Origin: Hymenobacter metallilatus
GTDB taxonomy: Bacteria; Bacteroidota; Bacteroidia; Cytophagales; Hymenobacteraceae
Length of the DNA: 64,000 nt
Direction of reading: 5' to 3'
NCBI RefSeq assembly: GCF_003944705.1
Contig: NZ_RWIS01000001.1
Location: 496,001-560,000 of the forward strand
The notes below the pieces were generated by a model. It was not told the DNA's origin and made no database searches. It was given only the letters and a program-made list of their open reading frames with translations. Of the stretch, positions 42,301-51,300 are shown piece by piece. A program made the position numbers and the translations under genes. Position 1 is the stretch's first letter. Each line of letters opens with the position of its first letter.

Positions 42301-45078
42301 TTGACCACAGTATCGGGCCCAAGCACAGCTGTAGCCAACCAGTTGGTAACCTATAATGTAAGCGCCAGCAACAGTGGGGCTGCCGCTGCTGCTGCTGCCA
42401 CCCAAGTGGTTCGCATTCCGGCCTACCTGGGCACCGCCAACGTGACTATTACGGGTGGGGGTACCTATAACAATACCACTGGTGAGGTTACCTTCGACTT
42501 AGGCACTGTAAACGCTGGCACTCAGGTGCAGAACACCATCAGCTTTTATATGCCCACCGAAACCCAGATTAGTGTTGTGTCATCGGTAGCAACTGGTACT
42601 CCGGAAACGAACGTAGCTAACAATACTGCTTCCGTTACCACTACCAGCCAACGCTCTTCGGACGTACAGGTGTTTCTGGCATCCCCCGCTAGTCCCATTG
42701 TAGCGGGTACGCCCGTAGTATACTCGGTTACAACGGCGAACAACGGCGAGGCGCCAGCCGCTTCGGTCACCACTACAGTACAACTCCCTGCGGGTCTGAC
42801 GGGAGTAACGGTTTCGGGGGGTGGCAGCTACGATGCGGCCACTGGTGTGGTAACTTTTGCGACCCGGACAGAAGTACCCGCTGGTCCAGATGGGACCATT
42901 ACCAATACCATTAGCTTCCTAGCTCCAGACGCAAAACGTCTGACGGCAACTGCAGTAGCTAACGTATCCAATGCCACCAATGATCTGAACCTGGGCAACA
43001 ACGTAGTGCAATCGAGTATTGTAGTTAATCAGCCAACCACTTCCATCAGTGATTTGGCTGTAGCCATCAGCTCCGATGCTAGTACCTATACGGCCGGTTC
43101 GCCTATCACCTACACGGTAACCGTAACGAACAATGGCACGGCTGATGCTACGGATGTACGCACTCGTATAGCTCTGCCAGGTGACTTAACAGGTTTCTCA
43201 GGCCCAGCTGGTGCCTCTTACAGCACTGGTTCCGGCGTAGTACTCATTACCTCGAGTACGGCGAATGTTTCGCTGGCCAGTGGTTCCTCACTTACATACT
43301 CCTTTAGTGTCAATGCGCCGGGCGCAGGTCCGGTAGTAGCCGTAGCCAGCACATCTTCGGATAACACGGATAATGTGCCAGCTAATAATATCAGCCAGAA
43401 CAGCGTGAACATTACCTCACTGGCCGATGTGCAAACGGTACTGGATGGAGTAGGCACTGCAGTGGCTGGCAGCACGGTTTCTTACACGGTAATTACCCGT
43501 AATAATGGGGCGTCGCCAGCTAGTAATGTACAGCAAACGGTTCAGCTGCCTACGGGCCTGACGGGCGTTGTGGTATCGGGAGGTGGCAGCTACGATAGTA
43601 ACTCAGGCGTAGTAACCTTCCCCACTATCAGTTCGCTGAATTCGGGTACTGCACAAGCCGTTATCAATACCATCAGCTTCCCGTTCCCAACGGCTTCTTA
43701 CCGCTTGGTAGCCAACGTAAGCACAACTACTGCAGAAGGCGGTGTAACGGCGAACAACACGGACCCTTTCACAACGAACATTGCTAACCAGGCCCCAGTA
43801 GCCCGGAACGTGGTAAACAACATCACGGCTCCCGATGCCACTAACGCCGCCGTCGATCAGCCAATTGCCGCGCTGGCCGCCACGGATGCAGATGGCACGA
43901 TCAGATCGTTCACTATCAGTAACCTGCCGAACACGACCACGCAGGGTACGCTGTATGTGAACGGGGTGGCAGCCACCGAAGGTCAGGTGGTGACCCTGGC
44001 AGATGCTTCGAAGCTTTCCTTCAAGCCAGTCAATGGCTTCGTTGGCAATGCCTTCTTCAACTACACTGCCCTCGACAACAATAGCCTGGTCTCGAACAAC
44101 ACGGCCGTATACACGATTCCAGTAGCCTCGGATAATAACTCGAGCTACGCTACTACCCCTGCGAAAGGCGGTAGTAACCGCTACCAGAACAACGATGTGC
44201 TGGCTTACGTGGTGGACCCCAATGGGGCAGTGTACAACGGTTCAGGTGTTATCTACGATGCTACTACCGGAGCACTGGTGAGTGGGTCGGTAGCGAATGG
44301 CCTGCCTACCTCTGGTACCAACGCCACCATCTCTGCAGCCGATCAGAATAAACTGAGTGCTGTAGGACTGGCGCTGAACCCGGCCACCGGTCAGGTATAC
44401 GTAGCGAACCGACTGCTGCTTAAGCAGGGCACTTACTCAGTCAGCATTACCACTACCGATATTTACGGCGGCGTAACCACGCAAACTGTAAATATTCCGG
44501 TGGGTGCCAGCCCGTTGCCGGTAACGCTGGTGAGCTTCACGGCCACGGCGGCCGGGCAGGATGCGAAGCTGGCCTGGACCACGGCCCAGGAAGTGAACAA
44601 CGCCTATTTCCTGGTGGAGCGCAGCTTCGACGGCCACTCGTTCGAGGTCCTCAAGCAGGTGCAGGGCCAGGGCACCACGGCCACGGCCACGCCCTACGCC
44701 CTGCTCGACGCGCAGGTGGCGGCCAAAGCGCAGGGCCGCCTGGCCTACTACCGCCTGCGGCAGGTGGACACCGACGGCACCGAAGCCCTCAGCTCGGTGC
44801 AGACCGTGCGCTTCGCGGCGGCGCTGCTGGCCGGTGAGGCCCAGCTCTATCCCAACCCGGCCAGCAGCGCGACGGATGCCCGCCTGGACCTGTCGGCCCT
44901 GCCCGCCGGCACCTACCAGGTGACCATCACCGACCTGGCCGGCCGCCGGGTGCGCTCATTCCAGCAGGCCGGGGGCAGCAGCGAAGCGCTGCACGTGACA
45001 GAGCTGCCCAGCGGCAGCTACCTGGTGCAGGTGCAGGGCAACGGCCAATCGGTGGTCAAGCGCCTGACCAAAGAATAG
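36301..45078 (+). CDS. Giant T9SS cargo protein 2 with DUF11, glycine-rich and PA14 modules (about 2925 aa)
   Basis: Counting from ATG 36301 (an ATG at 36277 would lengthen the signal peptide), the order is: signal peptide 1-25, cadherin-like 85-165, Cys-started beta-sandwich about 170-360 and DUF11 364-480. A region containing an extremely glycine-rich stretch covers 481-967. Two DUF11 units follow at 971-1223, then a PA14 sugar-binding-type module at about 1229-1404 (GLYGEYFSGYFAD, NSDDAAYLWLDG). Next come cadherin-like and tandem-type Ig modules, seven DUF11 units to about 2497, and a cadherin-like module. The C-terminal part runs from about 2737 with a T9SS sorting domain (LYPNPASS to KRLTKE). 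The last DUF11 units follow the same order as in protein 1, so the genes are paralogues. The final 563 coding bases are identical to the end of protein 3 and much richer in GC than the rest. Confidence 0.9.
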   Translation: MRTCLRLAALLLTWAAFGQTTGWAQVLRPNSAEWWSRIEIAPLSFPTPATTGNRPMAIPVARTETSQIMLNSFGRTALSRTLSATDPDNNPIASYIINTLPPTASGVLELSGTAVTAGQVIPAANIGNLTFDPAAGYFGLANFTYSARDNANETSTTVTYAIPVSNQSCAQNSGLDFFNRTLGEDWAAGRSVTVQGTTITAGSYTAPASTTTFNIADQGADRGIGLTWTADYTATNAATSSVTFTFDRAVSGFSFVVNDIDRQATGAANTTWTDELTVAGIRPNGTTITLGNGDVIVGSNNTNTYNGNNIITGTASNTGAAGNVLITFPEAINRLVLTYKNTQTTYTNPGGQFVTFTSFSWCSRSDVGTAIAGPASAPAGSTVSYTVTTTNNGPDVPATITPTVQLPTGLSGVTGGTYNSATGLLTLAPVNDLASGNSTASIISFVLPAAGATSTSGFTTSIEDVVTVNNTASISTTVRATGASGTAGPCATAGRDGSATISTNPVTYYPTTNQTVSVNGTSIVVGAATGAATNIAAGDLLLVVQMQGADITSSNSSAYGDGVAGIPANGNTATNFTAGQYEYVVANNAITATAGGTLTLTTGLKNAYQTAAATGTQGRRVFQVVRIPQYLNLTLGANITPKVWDGTTGGIIALDVAGQLNLAGFTIDASGSGFRGGAGRQLAGDKTNPTTLTGTDYRSLATLNANGMKGEGTAGTPRYVNNAGTLFDTGVEGYPNGSAGRGAPGTAGGGGTDSNPVNNDENTGGGGGANGGAGGRGGNAWNSNAAVGGEAGGVFTASSSSRVVLGGGGGAGSTNNGTGTPGTGFASSGATGGGIVLLRTGTVAGSGTILADGASANNSVANDGSGGGGAGGSIVLTANVTSGLSGLTLSAKGGNGGTNTGGGAPHGTGGGGGGGVILTNGAPAAATITAGANGTTPGGGAFGAEPGNAGFSNAAISNSIANSTAGINCIADVATTITGPASANAGSTVSLNVTFANNGGQPAAGATRTVTLPAGVSNVVASGGTVSGTVATGYTITYSGTPLAAVSSNSFTITYTAPGTGPVVAQSNTSTTTSEGANPGLTGNNSASVSTAISTVADVATTLTTSQTNVAPGATITYTAQVTNNGPSPALSVVPTVQLPAGLNLTTTNLPDGGTYNNDTGLVTFPTTSSLASGASTPYRIIFPAPNYNTTITGKAASTSTTTDPTATNNDGSQANANVTTVVTLPTNGCAGAQYGPTRSSGLYGEYFSGYFADDLTFFNGKTAGLARYDATLNFASSASWGNLTPTAAGTASNPDTYTARYRGSINIATAGSYTFYLNSDDAAYLWLDGAALAPTIANAAINNGGLHSAQERTVTLTLSAGVHNLLVVYGENGGINVLTLEYASAGANVARQIIPNSVLCASASQPPVANNVTNTPAIPDNNGPTAIAALSATDPDGQIDSYTIVTLPPAAAGVLYLVSGSTLTAVTAGQVIPAASAGNLRFDPVSGYGTNGGANASFTYSATDNSGTVSNTATYTLTVGVAPVAVNDQNFTAPNTAVSFNVATNDTGPKDAATVDLDPNTAGIQTTKTVAGQGTFTVDNAGLVTFTPVNGFTGTAVIPYTINGTSGAVSNQASIAVTVRSLADVATTVSSSASTVTAGQSVTFTVTTTNVNTAGNTPATGVTQTLQLPAGLGTVTFSNGGSYNNTTGLVTLLSNGTLALGASNTYGVTFTAPASGPVVGTAQVTTTSNETVLSNNLNSVSVAVTPTYDLTTRISGPASVVAGQPVTFSVSSLNLGSGLASTVAQTVTLPRNLTNVYVSDNGIYDAASGVVTFPTLASLPSGQNVNHVISFVAPGAGTISAVANISGAGNETPTTNNQATASLTVNSAGTTNQANLFSTITSSTAAPAPGEVYTYTVTYGNNGPATGTNTSLRILLAPGLTVTGLPSGYSYNSTTGEITPSAVTATMASGFSSNFTFSVTAPAAGTVLATSAIAGTTIDPVPGNNQTEVSVTVTPRTDLLTTVSGPSTAVANQLVTYNVSASNSGAAAAAAATQVVRIPAYLGTANVTITGGGTYNNTTGEVTFDLGTVNAGTQVQNTISFYMPTETQISVVSSVATGTPETNVANNTASVTTTSQRSSDVQVFLASPASPIVAGTPVVYSVTTANNGEAPAASVTTTVQLPAGLTGVTVSGGGSYDAATGVVTFATRTEVPAGPDGTITNTISFLAPDAKRLTATAVANVSNATNDLNLGNNVVQSSIVVNQPTTSISDLAVAISSDASTYTAGSPITYTVTVTNNGTADATDVRTRIALPGDLTGFSGPAGASYSTGSGVVLITSSTANVSLASGSSLTYSFSVNAPGAGPVVAVASTSSDNTDNVPANNISQNSVNITSLADVQTVLDGVGTAVAGSTVSYTVITRNNGASPASNVQQTVQLPTGLTGVVVSGGGSYDSNSGVVTFPTISSLNSGTAQAVINTISFPFPTASYRLVANVSTTTAEGGVTANNTDPFTTNIANQAPVARNVVNNITAPDATNAAVDQPIAALAATDADGTIRSFTISNLPNTTTQGTLYVNGVAATEGQVVTLADASKLSFKPVNGFVGNAFFNYTALDNNSLVSNNTAVYTIPVASDNNSSYATTPAKGGSNRYQNNDVLAYVVDPNGAVYNGSGVIYDATTGALVSGSVANGLPTSGTNATISAADQNKLSAVGLALNPATGQVYVANRLLLKQGTYSVSITTTDIYGGVTTQTVNIPVGASPLPVTLVSFTATAAGQDAKLAWTTAQEVNNAYFLVERSFDGHSFEVLKQVQGQGTTATATPYALLDAQVAAKAQGRLAYYRLRQVDTDGTEALSSVQTVRFAAALLAGEAQLYPNPASSATDARLDLSALPAGTYQVTITDLAGRRVRSFQQAGGSSEALHVTELPSGSYLVQVQGNGQSVVKRLTKE

Positions 45079-45143
45079 CCCCCCCCGGCTATTCGAGCCT
45101 GTCAATAAAACGCCCCCTCTCCCTCCCGGAGAGGGGGCGTTTT
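44516..45143 (+). repeat. 628-bp exact direct repeat, copy 1 (T9SS C-terminal cassette plus terminator)
   Basis: Identical by eye, base for base, to 50738-51365 (offset 6222). It covers the codons from PVTLVSFTATAAG to the stop, then the eight-C run and the terminator hairpin. Identity ends abruptly on both sides. Confidence 0.92.
45107..45143 (+). terminator. Rho-independent terminator after giant protein 2
   Basis: A 16-bp stem, AAAACGCCCCCTCTCC pairing with GGAGAGGGGGCGTTTT, with a 5-base loop and a T run formed by the stem end. It is part of the duplicated cassette. Confidence 0.9.
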
Positions 45144-45381
45144 GAATATTACCCAGCCACGTATTCACTCCAACTCAGTAACGCTTTCTGCAAGGGGCTT
45201 TTACTAAGAAATTTGTTTTCCCATAATGAACAAATAAACAAAAGGAGTGTCTCTGCTTGCTGAACCGTCGATAAAACACTGTGAACGATAGTTATAATTG
45301 ATGTATACTCCTGTAATTTTACGGTTGACTTCTATAATTTGGAAGTAGCTGTGTAGTGATTTCTTTCCTAAGCTTTTACAT
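45144..45381. other. AT-rich upstream region of giant protein 3
   Basis: No gene is seen. The stretch is markedly AT-rich with TATAATTTG at 45333-45341, a near match to the TAnnTTTG element, about 40 bases before the ATG at 45382. Confidence 0.35.
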
Positions 45382-48300
45382 ATGAAAACACACGTACGCT
45401 TACTGGCACTTGCTACGTGCTGGGCAGTCGTGGGCTCATCTCTGCAGACCAGTGCACAAGCACAGGATCTAAGGATTAGAAAGGCCACGTCTCTGCAAAT
45501 TCAGCCTGCTGCTGAACAGCAGGCTACCACCTCGGGGCAGGCTGCCACCTTTCCGTTTGCTCAGCCTATGGGCTCTGTATTGCGGCCTGCTAGCTTTGTG
45601 CTTGGTGCTGGTGGAGTAGCTGGACGCCCTAACGCTCTTCCCGTTGCCACAAATGTTAATGGCACGCGCCTTATTAAAAACAACGGAACGTTATATCAAT
45701 TTAACGAAGGGCTAGCTGGATCCGATGCCGACGGGGACTTGGTTCGATTCCGATTTGAGTCGTTACCGACCAATGGGACTTTGTATGTAGCAGATGCCAA
45801 CATCCAGAGTTTCCAGCAGGTTACGGTTGGCATGGTCGTTTCGCCTCAGCAGGCGCAGTACCTTGCCTTTGCTGCTACAAATGGTTCGGCCATTGGAACG
45901 AGAAGCTTTCAGTTTGTGGCGGGTGATGCGCCGGGCGGTATTTCTAATACCGCTACGTACACCTTTCAGGTAGTCAATAATTTCCCGCCTACCACCAACG
46001 ACTTTACCACAGCTACCCTTATCAGTAATAACCTGCGCCAGCCCCTTCGGGATCTGGCAGCATGGGGGTTCAGTGATAGTGATGGTTCAGTAAGTTCTTT
46101 CAGGTTTACAGCTCTGCCCGCCGCCAGCACGGGCACGTTGTATGTGAACGGAGTGGCTGCTGTGGTTAACCAAAATTATCCGGTAGCTAACTCGTCATTG
46201 CTCTCATTTCAACCTGCCGCCGGTTACTCGGGCACTACGGCTATTGCTTCATTTACGGCTACGGATAACCTTGGAGCTACCTCTACGGAGGCACAGTTGG
46301 GCATTCCGGTGAATAAGGCTACGTGTGGTCAGGCATCGGTATTTGATTTTACGGCTCGCCCCAACGGTGAGAACTGGAAAAACAATATCACGGCCACTAT
46401 ACCCAATAGCTCGGTTACGATCAGTAACAATTTAAACGGCACTAGCGGTTACTCCTCAACAGCTGCCGCTGGGGAAACAAGCCTCGTAACTGACTTGCGA
46501 GCTGGTAGCCCCGGCTATGCTCTTGACTGGTTTACGAACTACACCAATACCACCAATATAACCAGCACCGCTAACTTCTACTTTAACCGTCCGCTGAAGA
46601 ATTTTAGCTTCACGATGGGCGACCTGGACAAAGGTACAGTAGCGGATGGTAGCGCATTTGTGGACGATGTAACATTCAATGGGTATCGCCCTGATGGTAG
46701 CATTGTGCAGCTCGACCCCGGTGACGTGTCCTTGGCTCCGAACGGCAACAACTTCTTCAACGGCAACAACCGCATTACCGGCCGCACCAATCCGGCTACT
46801 GGCTCGGGTAGTACGCTAGGTCCCGATGGTAACGTAACTATTACGTTTACGGACGCCATTGTGCGCCTGGAACTGGTATACAAAAACCTGCAAACGGAAA
46901 TTGCTGATCCTGGAACGCAGGCCGTTTATATTTCCGCCTTTACGTGGTGCGAAGAAGCAGACCTCACAACCACTGTTAGTGGTAATACCTACGCCAACGC
47001 AGGTGGAACCGTAACGTACACCCTAACGACAACTAACAACAGTGGTCTGGATGATGCACACAATGTAGTGCCTACCATCCAGCTGGCCACCGGCCTGAGT
47101 GGTGTAAACGTAACCAACGGTTCATATAACGCTACTTCAGGTCTGGTTACGTTTAATACTACGGCTCTGCTGACCAGTGGCTCCTCGGTTACAAATACCG
47201 TGAGCTTCACAATGCCCAACAATACGGTAACGGGTACGGCCCGCAACACCGCCGACACTTCCGACCCAATTGCCGGCAACAACAATGGCACCCAGGCTGC
47301 CGCGCAGATTACAACGGTAGTCAACGCCGCGCCAACGGCAGTAAGCGTTAATAACGCTACCGTACCAAATACAACGGGCCAGCAGCCCATCCTGCCGTTG
47401 CAGGCTACCGACCCGCAAGGCAACGCGACGGTGGCATCCTTCACTATTACCTCTCTCCCGCAGCGGGGCACGTTGCAGCTGAATGGCTCTAACGTAACGA
47501 TCAACCAGGTTATTCCGGCGGCTCAGGCCGATCAGTTGACGTATTCGCCCGATGGTAACGGAGCCAGCCTGAACACAACCCAGACCTTCCAGTTCAGAGC
47601 AACGGATGATTTAGGGCTGAACTCAAGCAACTTGGGAACTGTGCGCATTCCGATTGGCCCGGCAACCGGTGCCGTCGATTTTGCCGTGACGCAGCAGGTT
47701 ACCCTAGGCTCCTACCTGGTAGGCCAGAACGTTACATACCGGGTTGTGGGCACCTCCACTGGTGTTGGTGCCGGGGTGAATGTGAACTTTGCCCTCCCAA
47801 CCGGCCTCACTTTCGTAAGCAGCACTGTTTCTCAGGGCACTTACAACTCTGGCACCGGGTTGTGGACTATTGGCGCTACCGCTGCCGGCACCAACTACGT
47901 GCTCACGGTTACAGCTCAGGTAGCGCAGGTAGGTGACCTTACCACCAACGCTACCATTTCGGCCACTACCGCCGATAGCAACCCAGACAACAACCTGGCT
48001 TCGCAGACTATTAATGTTGCCGATAACAACGTCTTCTCCGAGGATTTCGAAGGCCGGATTATTGACTATTGCGCGTCAACTACTGGTCTTACTATCTCAG
48101 ATGTAACAGGCATTAATGGACGGGAAGTACTGTCATCAGGTTCAATTGCGGCGGGTACAACGGTATCTTACACAACCCCCTTGCTCCAGGTAACTGGTGG
48201 CACGGTTTCGTTCAACATGCAGTCCAGTGCAGTAGGGGGAACCGGCGTTAACCGTCCGCAATACACGGTTACGCTGCTGAATGAGAATGGTACCACAGCG

Positions 48301-51300
48301 GCAACTTACGGCCCAACGTTTGTCACTCTGACCGCCAACACGACTACCCCTATTTCAGTGGCGTATACTGGCACTGGTGTACGGAGGGTGCAGATATCTT
48401 TTGTTCGTAGCGGTGGTAATACCACTTTCCTGCTCGACGATGTGCAGGTAACGAATGCCACCTCGGCTAATCGGGTGAAGGACGGCAGCAACTGCGCCGG
48501 AAACGTGGCTCCTACGGTAACGGATATAACGGCACCCCGCATGTCGGACCAAGCCGGGGCTACCTCTATTCCAGCCCTTTCGGGCACCGATTCGGATGGC
48601 AGCATTGCCTCGTATGTAGTTACCACGCTGCCAGACGCTACACAGGGAGTATTGTTCCTCAATGGTGTGGCCGTAACCAGTGGGCAGGTTCTTACCCCGG
48701 CCCAGGCAGTGCAATTGACGTTTGACCCTACCGCTGGTTATTCCGGCGACGCTAAGTTCACGTATCAGGCATACGATAACTCGAATACTATTTCTTCCAA
48801 CACCGGTACCGTTACTATTCCGGTAGTACAAACGACCACCCTGACCGGTGTCATTTTTGATGACGTGAATTATGGTGGTGGTGCCGGCCGCACGTATGCG
48901 GCAGCTAATACCTCGGCAACGGGTTCCGGTTTCAGCAACAACGCCATTGGCCGAGGCAATGCCACGGTGGAACTGTACGATGAAACCGGCGCACTGGTAG
49001 CTACCACCACCACCAACGCCAGCGGCGTGTACACCTTTGCCAACCGCTTCCCCGGTGATTACACGGTGCGAGTGGTAAATAGCACGGTTACTTCGGTGCG
49101 GGCTACTGGCAGCACGCCTACCGGCTTGCTACCGGTGCAAACTTATATCACGGGTGATGTGAACCGTGTAGGTGGCGAAAACCCGATACTGCTGGATGCA
49201 GCCGTAAATACCGGCTCGCAGAACCTGAGTGCCCTCACTACCAGCACTACTACTCCGCAGTCCATCATTCCAGTAACCGTTCAGAACCGTCCGCCCAGCA
49301 CAACGCCTTCATATGATTTCGGCTTCAACTTCGATGCCATTGTAAATACGAATCCCTCGGGCCAGGGCTCGTTGGCGCAGTTCATTACCAACTCCAACGG
49401 ATTGGCCAATACGAACCTGAGCCAAACCGGCCTCACTGCCGGCCGTGAAACCTCGGTATTTATGATTGCCGACGGCCGCACGACTGATGTACCTGCCGGC
49501 TTGCGGAGTGGCCTGAATGGTGGCGCCAGCAATGGGCAGGCTACCATCACCATCACGGCTGCGTCGGGCGCTTTGCCCGCCGTAACGGATGCCGGAACAA
49601 CCATTGATGGTGGACGGCAAACGGCCGTTACCGGCGACACTAACCCTGCAGTTGCTGAATCAACGACTGGCCCTGAAGTGACAATTAATTTCAACGGGCA
49701 AGGCGGTCGTAGCGGCGGCGGCTTATACGTAACCGGTGGCAACTTCACGTTGAGCGGTGTTGGCCTGACGGGCGCTACCAATGGTACCGACCAGGGTCTG
49801 CGCCTCGATGGAGCCGGCGTAACGGGAGCTGTTATCCAAAACAGCACATTCTACAGCAATGGAGCTAACATCGGCCTCAATGCGCTGAGCGGCGTTACTA
49901 TCACAGGTAACGTGATTCGCAACTCCACCCGCGCCGACGCTGATGGCATTGAGTTCAGTGGTGTGACTAGTACCACAATCAGTAACAATCAGATTGTAAA
50001 TAATGCGGCCATGGGTATCGACTTCATCAGCGGTACCAACAGCAACAATACTATTACCGGTAACCTGATCAAGGGTAACGGTACGCTAAATGGAGTACAG
50101 AAAGCTGGCCTGGCTATCCGCACGGCAGGCACTGGTAACACCATCAGCTCGAACACGTTCACCAGTAATGCTGGCGACGGTATTGTGGCTATTGCCGGCT
50201 CTAACAACGTGTTTTCGCAGAACAGCTTCAGCGCCAATGGTAACTTGGGCATCGACCTGGCCAATGGTGGTGCAGCGGATGGCGACGGGGTAACCCGGAA
50301 TGCCAGCGGCCGCACTACAGCCAGTGGGGCTAACGGGCTGCTCACTTTCCCGGTTATCACGCAAGCACGCATCAATGGTGGCAACCTGTTACTGGCCGGC
50401 TACGCGCCGGCTGGCGCCCGGGTTGAAATCTATGTGGCTTCGGTTGACCCTACTAACTTCGGGGAAGGCCAAACGTACCTGACATTCCGGACGGAAGGCA
50501 ATACGTCGGACGACGCCGCTACCGGCCGCAAATCGTACAGCGCGCTCATGAACGGGATTGACCAGGGAAGTGAGACGAATGCCAACATGTTCCAGTTCTC
50601 AATTCCTACGTCTTCGCTGACGGGCGCTCAGTTGGCGGCTCTGACGGCTGCTAACGCCCGCCTGACGGCTACGGCCACTGTAACTGGCTCAGGCACCTCT
50701 GAATTCTCGGGTGTTGCGCCGGTCCAGAACGGCCCGCTGCCGGTAACGCTGGTGAGCTTCACGGCCACGGCGGCCGGGCAGGATGCGAAGCTGGCCTGGA
50801 CCACGGCCCAGGAAGTGAACAACGCCTATTTCCTGGTGGAGCGCAGCTTCGACGGCCACTCGTTCGAGGTCCTCAAGCAGGTGCAGGGCCAGGGCACCAC
50901 GGCCACGGCCACGCCCTACGCCCTGCTCGACGCGCAGGTGGCGGCCAAAGCGCAGGGCCGCCTGGCCTACTACCGCCTGCGGCAGGTGGACACCGACGGC
51001 ACCGAAGCCCTCAGCTCGGTGCAGACCGTGCGCTTCGCGGCGGCGCTGCTGGCCGGTGAGGCCCAGCTCTATCCCAACCCGGCCAGCAGCGCGACGGATG
51101 CCCGCCTGGACCTGTCGGCCCTGCCCGCCGGCACCTACCAGGTGACCATCACCGACCTGGCCGGCCGCCGGGTGCGCTCATTCCAGCAGGCCGGGGGCAG
51201 CAGCGAAGCGCTGCACGTGACAGAGCTGCCCAGCGGCAGCTACCTGGTGCAGGTGCAGGGCAACGGCCAATCGGTGGTCAAGCGCCTGACCAAAGAATAG
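45382..51300 (+). CDS. Giant T9SS cargo protein 3 with a right-handed beta-helix (1972 aa)
   Basis: Signal peptide 1-28 (ending SAQAQ). Cadherin-like modules cover about 87-310, and a Cys-started beta-sandwich (CGQASVFDF) about 314-510. Two DUF11-like units (about 527-650 and 767-883) are split by a cadherin-like module. A jelly-roll-like module starts at FSEDFEGR (about 884), and another cadherin-like module follows. An SdrD-B-like fold lies at about 1153-1240 (GVIFDDVNYGG to YTFANRFPGDYTV). A parallel beta-helix region covers about 1310-1645 (NPSGQGSLAQFI, then repeats such as SGVTITGNVIRNS and TTISNNQIVNN). The same C-terminal part and T9SS sorting domain as protein 2 ends the chain. The helix suggests glycan binding or lysis but no catalytic residues are recognisable. 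Confidence 0.9.
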   Translation: MKTHVRLLALATCWAVVGSSLQTSAQAQDLRIRKATSLQIQPAAEQQATTSGQAATFPFAQPMGSVLRPASFVLGAGGVAGRPNALPVATNVNGTRLIKNNGTLYQFNEGLAGSDADGDLVRFRFESLPTNGTLYVADANIQSFQQVTVGMVVSPQQAQYLAFAATNGSAIGTRSFQFVAGDAPGGISNTATYTFQVVNNFPPTTNDFTTATLISNNLRQPLRDLAAWGFSDSDGSVSSFRFTALPAASTGTLYVNGVAAVVNQNYPVANSSLLSFQPAAGYSGTTAIASFTATDNLGATSTEAQLGIPVNKATCGQASVFDFTARPNGENWKNNITATIPNSSVTISNNLNGTSGYSSTAAAGETSLVTDLRAGSPGYALDWFTNYTNTTNITSTANFYFNRPLKNFSFTMGDLDKGTVADGSAFVDDVTFNGYRPDGSIVQLDPGDVSLAPNGNNFFNGNNRITGRTNPATGSGSTLGPDGNVTITFTDAIVRLELVYKNLQTEIADPGTQAVYISAFTWCEEADLTTTVSGNTYANAGGTVTYTLTTTNNSGLDDAHNVVPTIQLATGLSGVNVTNGSYNATSGLVTFNTTALLTSGSSVTNTVSFTMPNNTVTGTARNTADTSDPIAGNNNGTQAAAQITTVVNAAPTAVSVNNATVPNTTGQQPILPLQATDPQGNATVASFTITSLPQRGTLQLNGSNVTINQVIPAAQADQLTYSPDGNGASLNTTQTFQFRATDDLGLNSSNLGTVRIPIGPATGAVDFAVTQQVTLGSYLVGQNVTYRVVGTSTGVGAGVNVNFALPTGLTFVSSTVSQGTYNSGTGLWTIGATAAGTNYVLTVTAQVAQVGDLTTNATISATTADSNPDNNLASQTINVADNNVFSEDFEGRIIDYCASTTGLTISDVTGINGREVLSSGSIAAGTTVSYTTPLLQVTGGTVSFNMQSSAVGGTGVNRPQYTVTLLNENGTTAATYGPTFVTLTANTTTPISVAYTGTGVRRVQISFVRSGGNTTFLLDDVQVTNATSANRVKDGSNCAGNVAPTVTDITAPRMSDQAGATSIPALSGTDSDGSIASYVVTTLPDATQGVLFLNGVAVTSGQVLTPAQAVQLTFDPTAGYSGDAKFTYQAYDNSNTISSNTGTVTIPVVQTTTLTGVIFDDVNYGGGAGRTYAAANTSATGSGFSNNAIGRGNATVELYDETGALVATTTTNASGVYTFANRFPGDYTVRVVNSTVTSVRATGSTPTGLLPVQTYITGDVNRVGGENPILLDAAVNTGSQNLSALTTSTTTPQSIIPVTVQNRPPSTTPSYDFGFNFDAIVNTNPSGQGSLAQFITNSNGLANTNLSQTGLTAGRETSVFMIADGRTTDVPAGLRSGLNGGASNGQATITITAASGALPAVTDAGTTIDGGRQTAVTGDTNPAVAESTTGPEVTINFNGQGGRSGGGLYVTGGNFTLSGVGLTGATNGTDQGLRLDGAGVTGAVIQNSTFYSNGANIGLNALSGVTITGNVIRNSTRADADGIEFSGVTSTTISNNQIVNNAAMGIDFISGTNSNNTITGNLIKGNGTLNGVQKAGLAIRTAGTGNTISSNTFTSNAGDGIVAIAGSNNVFSQNSFSANGNLGIDLANGGAADGDGVTRNASGRTTASGANGLLTFPVITQARINGGNLLLAGYAPAGARVEIYVASVDPTNFGEGQTYLTFRTEGNTSDDAATGRKSYSALMNGIDQGSETNANMFQFSIPTSSLTGAQLAALTAANARLTATATVTGSGTSEFSGVAPVQNGPLPVTLVSFTATAAGQDAKLAWTTAQEVNNAYFLVERSFDGHSFEVLKQVQGQGTTATATPYALLDAQVAAKAQGRLAYYRLRQVDTDGTEALSSVQTVRFAAALLAGEAQLYPNPASSATDARLDLSALPAGTYQVTITDLAGRRVRSFQQAGGSSEALHVTELPSGSYLVQVQGNGQSVVKRLTKE

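Noticed and set aside
31290..43790. Regularly spaced repeats of about 360 bases that could suggest a repeat array such as CRISPR
   Set aside because: The period is far too long, the repeats are protein-coding DUF11 units in one frame, and there are no short spacers or cas genes.
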